Origin: Streptomyces megasporus
GTDB taxonomy: Bacteria > Actinomycetota > Actinomycetes > Streptomycetales > Streptomycetaceae
Reading direction: 5' to 3'
Assembly (NCBI RefSeq): GCF_000718985.1
Contig: NZ_JODL01000054.1
Location: 1 to 6,968, forward strand
DNA length: 6,968 bases
Shown here piece after piece: positions 5,924-6,968 of the stretch. The notes under the pieces are model-generated. The model did not search any database. It was not told the origin of the DNA and saw nothing but the letters and a program-made list of their open reading frames with translations. Each line of letters begins with the position of its first letter. Position 1 is the first letter of the stretch. The position numbers and the translations under genes are program-made.

Positions 5924-6414
5924 GGAACGTGCGCGGCTCTTACCGTAAAACCCCGGTAACGGATCGGACTTTCGATTCCCTCTCACAGAGTGAAGCGCAA
6001 ATTCTCGCAGATCGAGATGCTCGACAGTTGTCCCTGGAGCGATCTCTCAGGAACCCGGAGATTGCGGCAAAAATAACTGAACCCGCCCACTCCATCAAAA
6101 AGATGATGCAAGAGTGGGAGCGATTGGTCAACGCCTTGGAAGCCCAGTGGGAGATAGAAGGGTATTTCCTTCTGGACGACTATTTGTTTGCACTTGACAT
6201 GCGCTCTTCCCTCGAGGAGAGAATTAACGATGCTTCACCCGATAGCCTTGCTTCCATTGTTGACGCCCTAAGGAACCTTGATGCTCGCTTCCTGGAGCAG
6301 ACTGTAAGAGAAAAACCAGGAGAGGAAGGACAACTACGACCTTGGTTGAAGCCGGTGGCTGGACGTCCACCGGAGTGGCTCTGGGACCGCCGGCCACGCA
6401 TCATGCCATGGTGA
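5920..6414 (+). CDS. Orphan immunity-type protein (164 aa, unassigned)
   Basis: GTG 5920 overlaps the preceding stop; GTG 5929 in the same frame, just after TGAGG, is the alternative. The product is helical, acidic and cytosolic, with no membrane segment. A central block reads MMQEWERLVNALEAQW, GYFLLDDYLFALDMRSSLEERI, then SIVDALRNLDARFLEQT, and it ends WLKPVAGRPPEWLWDRRPRIMPW. The order 'EWE..V...E.....DDY...L..R', 'LD.RF...T' and a Trp/Arg/Pro-rich tail resembles small actinobacterial proteins found behind polymorphic toxins, though I cannot name the family. No intact toxin lies immediately upstream. A new Rhs piece starts ~30 bases downstream. Confidence 0.65.
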   Translation: MRNVRGSYRKTPVTDRTFDSLSQSEAQILADRDARQLSLERSLRNPEIAAKITEPAHSIKKMMQEWERLVNALEAQWEIEGYFLLDDYLFALDMRSSLEERINDASPDSLASIVDALRNLDARFLEQTVREKPGEEGQLRPWLKPVAGRPPEWLWDRRPRIMPW

Positions 6415-6445
6415 CGAGAACGTGTAGCCAATTACCTCTCCTCCG

Positions 6446-6968
6446 CCGGTGTTCGTCTACACAACGCCGGGCCGGATCCGCTACGAGTACGACGCGGCCG
6501 GCCGCACCATCCTGCGCCAGAAGACCCGGCTGTCCCGCAAACCGGACACCTGGCGGTACGAGTGGGACGCCGAGGACCGCCTCGTCTCGGTGGCCACTCC
6601 GGACGGCACCGTCTGGCGCTACCGCTACGACCCACTGGGCCGCCGCACCGCCAAACAACGCCTGGCCCCGGACGGTGAGACCGTTGTCGAGCAGGTGGAC
6701 TTCACCTGGGACGGCCCGGTCCTCATCGAACAGACCACCACCACCCCCGACCTGCCCCACCCGGTCACCCTCACCTGGGACCACACCGGCTTCACCCCGG
6801 TCGCCCAGACCGAACGCCTCACCGACACCGCCACCCAGGCCGAGATCGACGCCCGGTTCTTCGCCATCATCACCGACCTGGTCGGCACCCCCACCGAACT
6901 GGTCGACGACACCGGCGCCATCGCCTGGCGCACCCGCACCACGCTGTGGGGCACCACCACCTGGAACC
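6446..6968 (+). CDS. Rhs core segment, 5'-truncated, continues past right edge
   Basis: The frame opens after TAG 6425-6427 and runs to the window end. It holds YD repeats (IRYEYDAAGRTILRQKTRL, WRYEWDAEDRLVSVATPDG, WRYRYDPLGRRTAKQRL) followed by the pre-terminal Rhs core (VTLTWDHTGFTPVAQTERL, DLVGTPTELVDDTGAIAWR). The only plausible start is GTG 6449, with no Shine-Dalgarno sequence; the recognisable Rhs sequence begins near 6468, directly behind the orphan immunity gene. A complete Rhs protein has well over a thousand residues before this point. This is therefore a promoterless orphan segment, and by analogy with the other two it should lead to another tip beyond the window. Confidence 0.75.
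6759..6968 (+). repeat. Direct repeat B, copy 2
   Basis: Intact reference for the pre-terminal Rhs core. Its last 17 bases also match the first 17 of the window (repeat A), so the three Rhs pieces are registers of one sequence. Confidence 0.9.

Noticed and set aside
5681..5986. 101-codon minus-strand frame over the 5701-5919 gap
   Set aside because: No ribosome binding site, no familiar motif, and it overlaps the better supported toxin tail and immunity gene on the plus strand.
1..6952. A fixed ~2.4 kb module period (4557 to 6952 is 2395 bp; 1 to 4557 minus both IS elements is ~2.43 kb)
   Set aside because: The modules hold different genes and different lengths of Rhs sequence, so the near-equal spacing is probably coincidence.
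1..6968. CRISPR array or tandem repeat array
   Set aside because: The repeats present are long, widely spaced Rhs core copies; there are no short regularly spaced repeats with unique spacers.

Overview
The window looks like actinomycete DNA, most likely Streptomyces or a close relative. It has very GC-rich Rhs coding sequence with G/C at almost every third position, two GC-rich insertion sequences, and a short palindrome of a type common in Streptomyces genomes. It comes from an Rhs (YD-repeat) polymorphic-toxin locus. Most of it is an accessory array of C-terminal toxin 'tips', immunity genes, broken Rhs pieces and IS elements. No housekeeping gene is visible.

Layout. (1) 1-966: the end of an Rhs core (1-217), read through without interruption into toxin tip 1, then a small immunity-type gene that overlaps it by four bases. 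(2) 967-3013: the last ~35 codons of a colicin D-type toxin, cut off at its 5' end, carrying an in-frame TAG and separated from the upstream gene by an IS630-family element (989-2097). Its matching immunity gene with a colicin D-immunity-like C-terminal domain follows at 2198-3013. (3) 3051-4071: an IS5-family element whose transposase is interrupted by a ~31-bp palindromic insertion. (4) about 4090-5700: an Rhs remnant with one internal deletion and one 10-bp deletion, fused to toxin tip 2, followed by an overlapping immunity-type gene. (5) 5701-6414: a stretch with a probable second toxin tail, then another immunity-type gene. (6) 6446-6968: a third, 5'-truncated Rhs core segment that runs off the right edge.

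The same plan appears twice: Rhs core end, tip, immunity gene, remnant tail of another toxin, that toxin's immunity gene, next Rhs piece. The Rhs pieces are about 97% identical where they overlap (1-217 with 4557-4763; 4364-4573 with 6759-6968), so they can serve as recombination arms for swapping tips. The best reading is a layered record of tip replacement. Older toxins have been eroded from their 5' ends while their immunity genes stay open, which would keep protection against siblings that still deploy the old tips. Recognising the colicin D tail upstream of a colicin D-type immunity gene is the strongest support for this.
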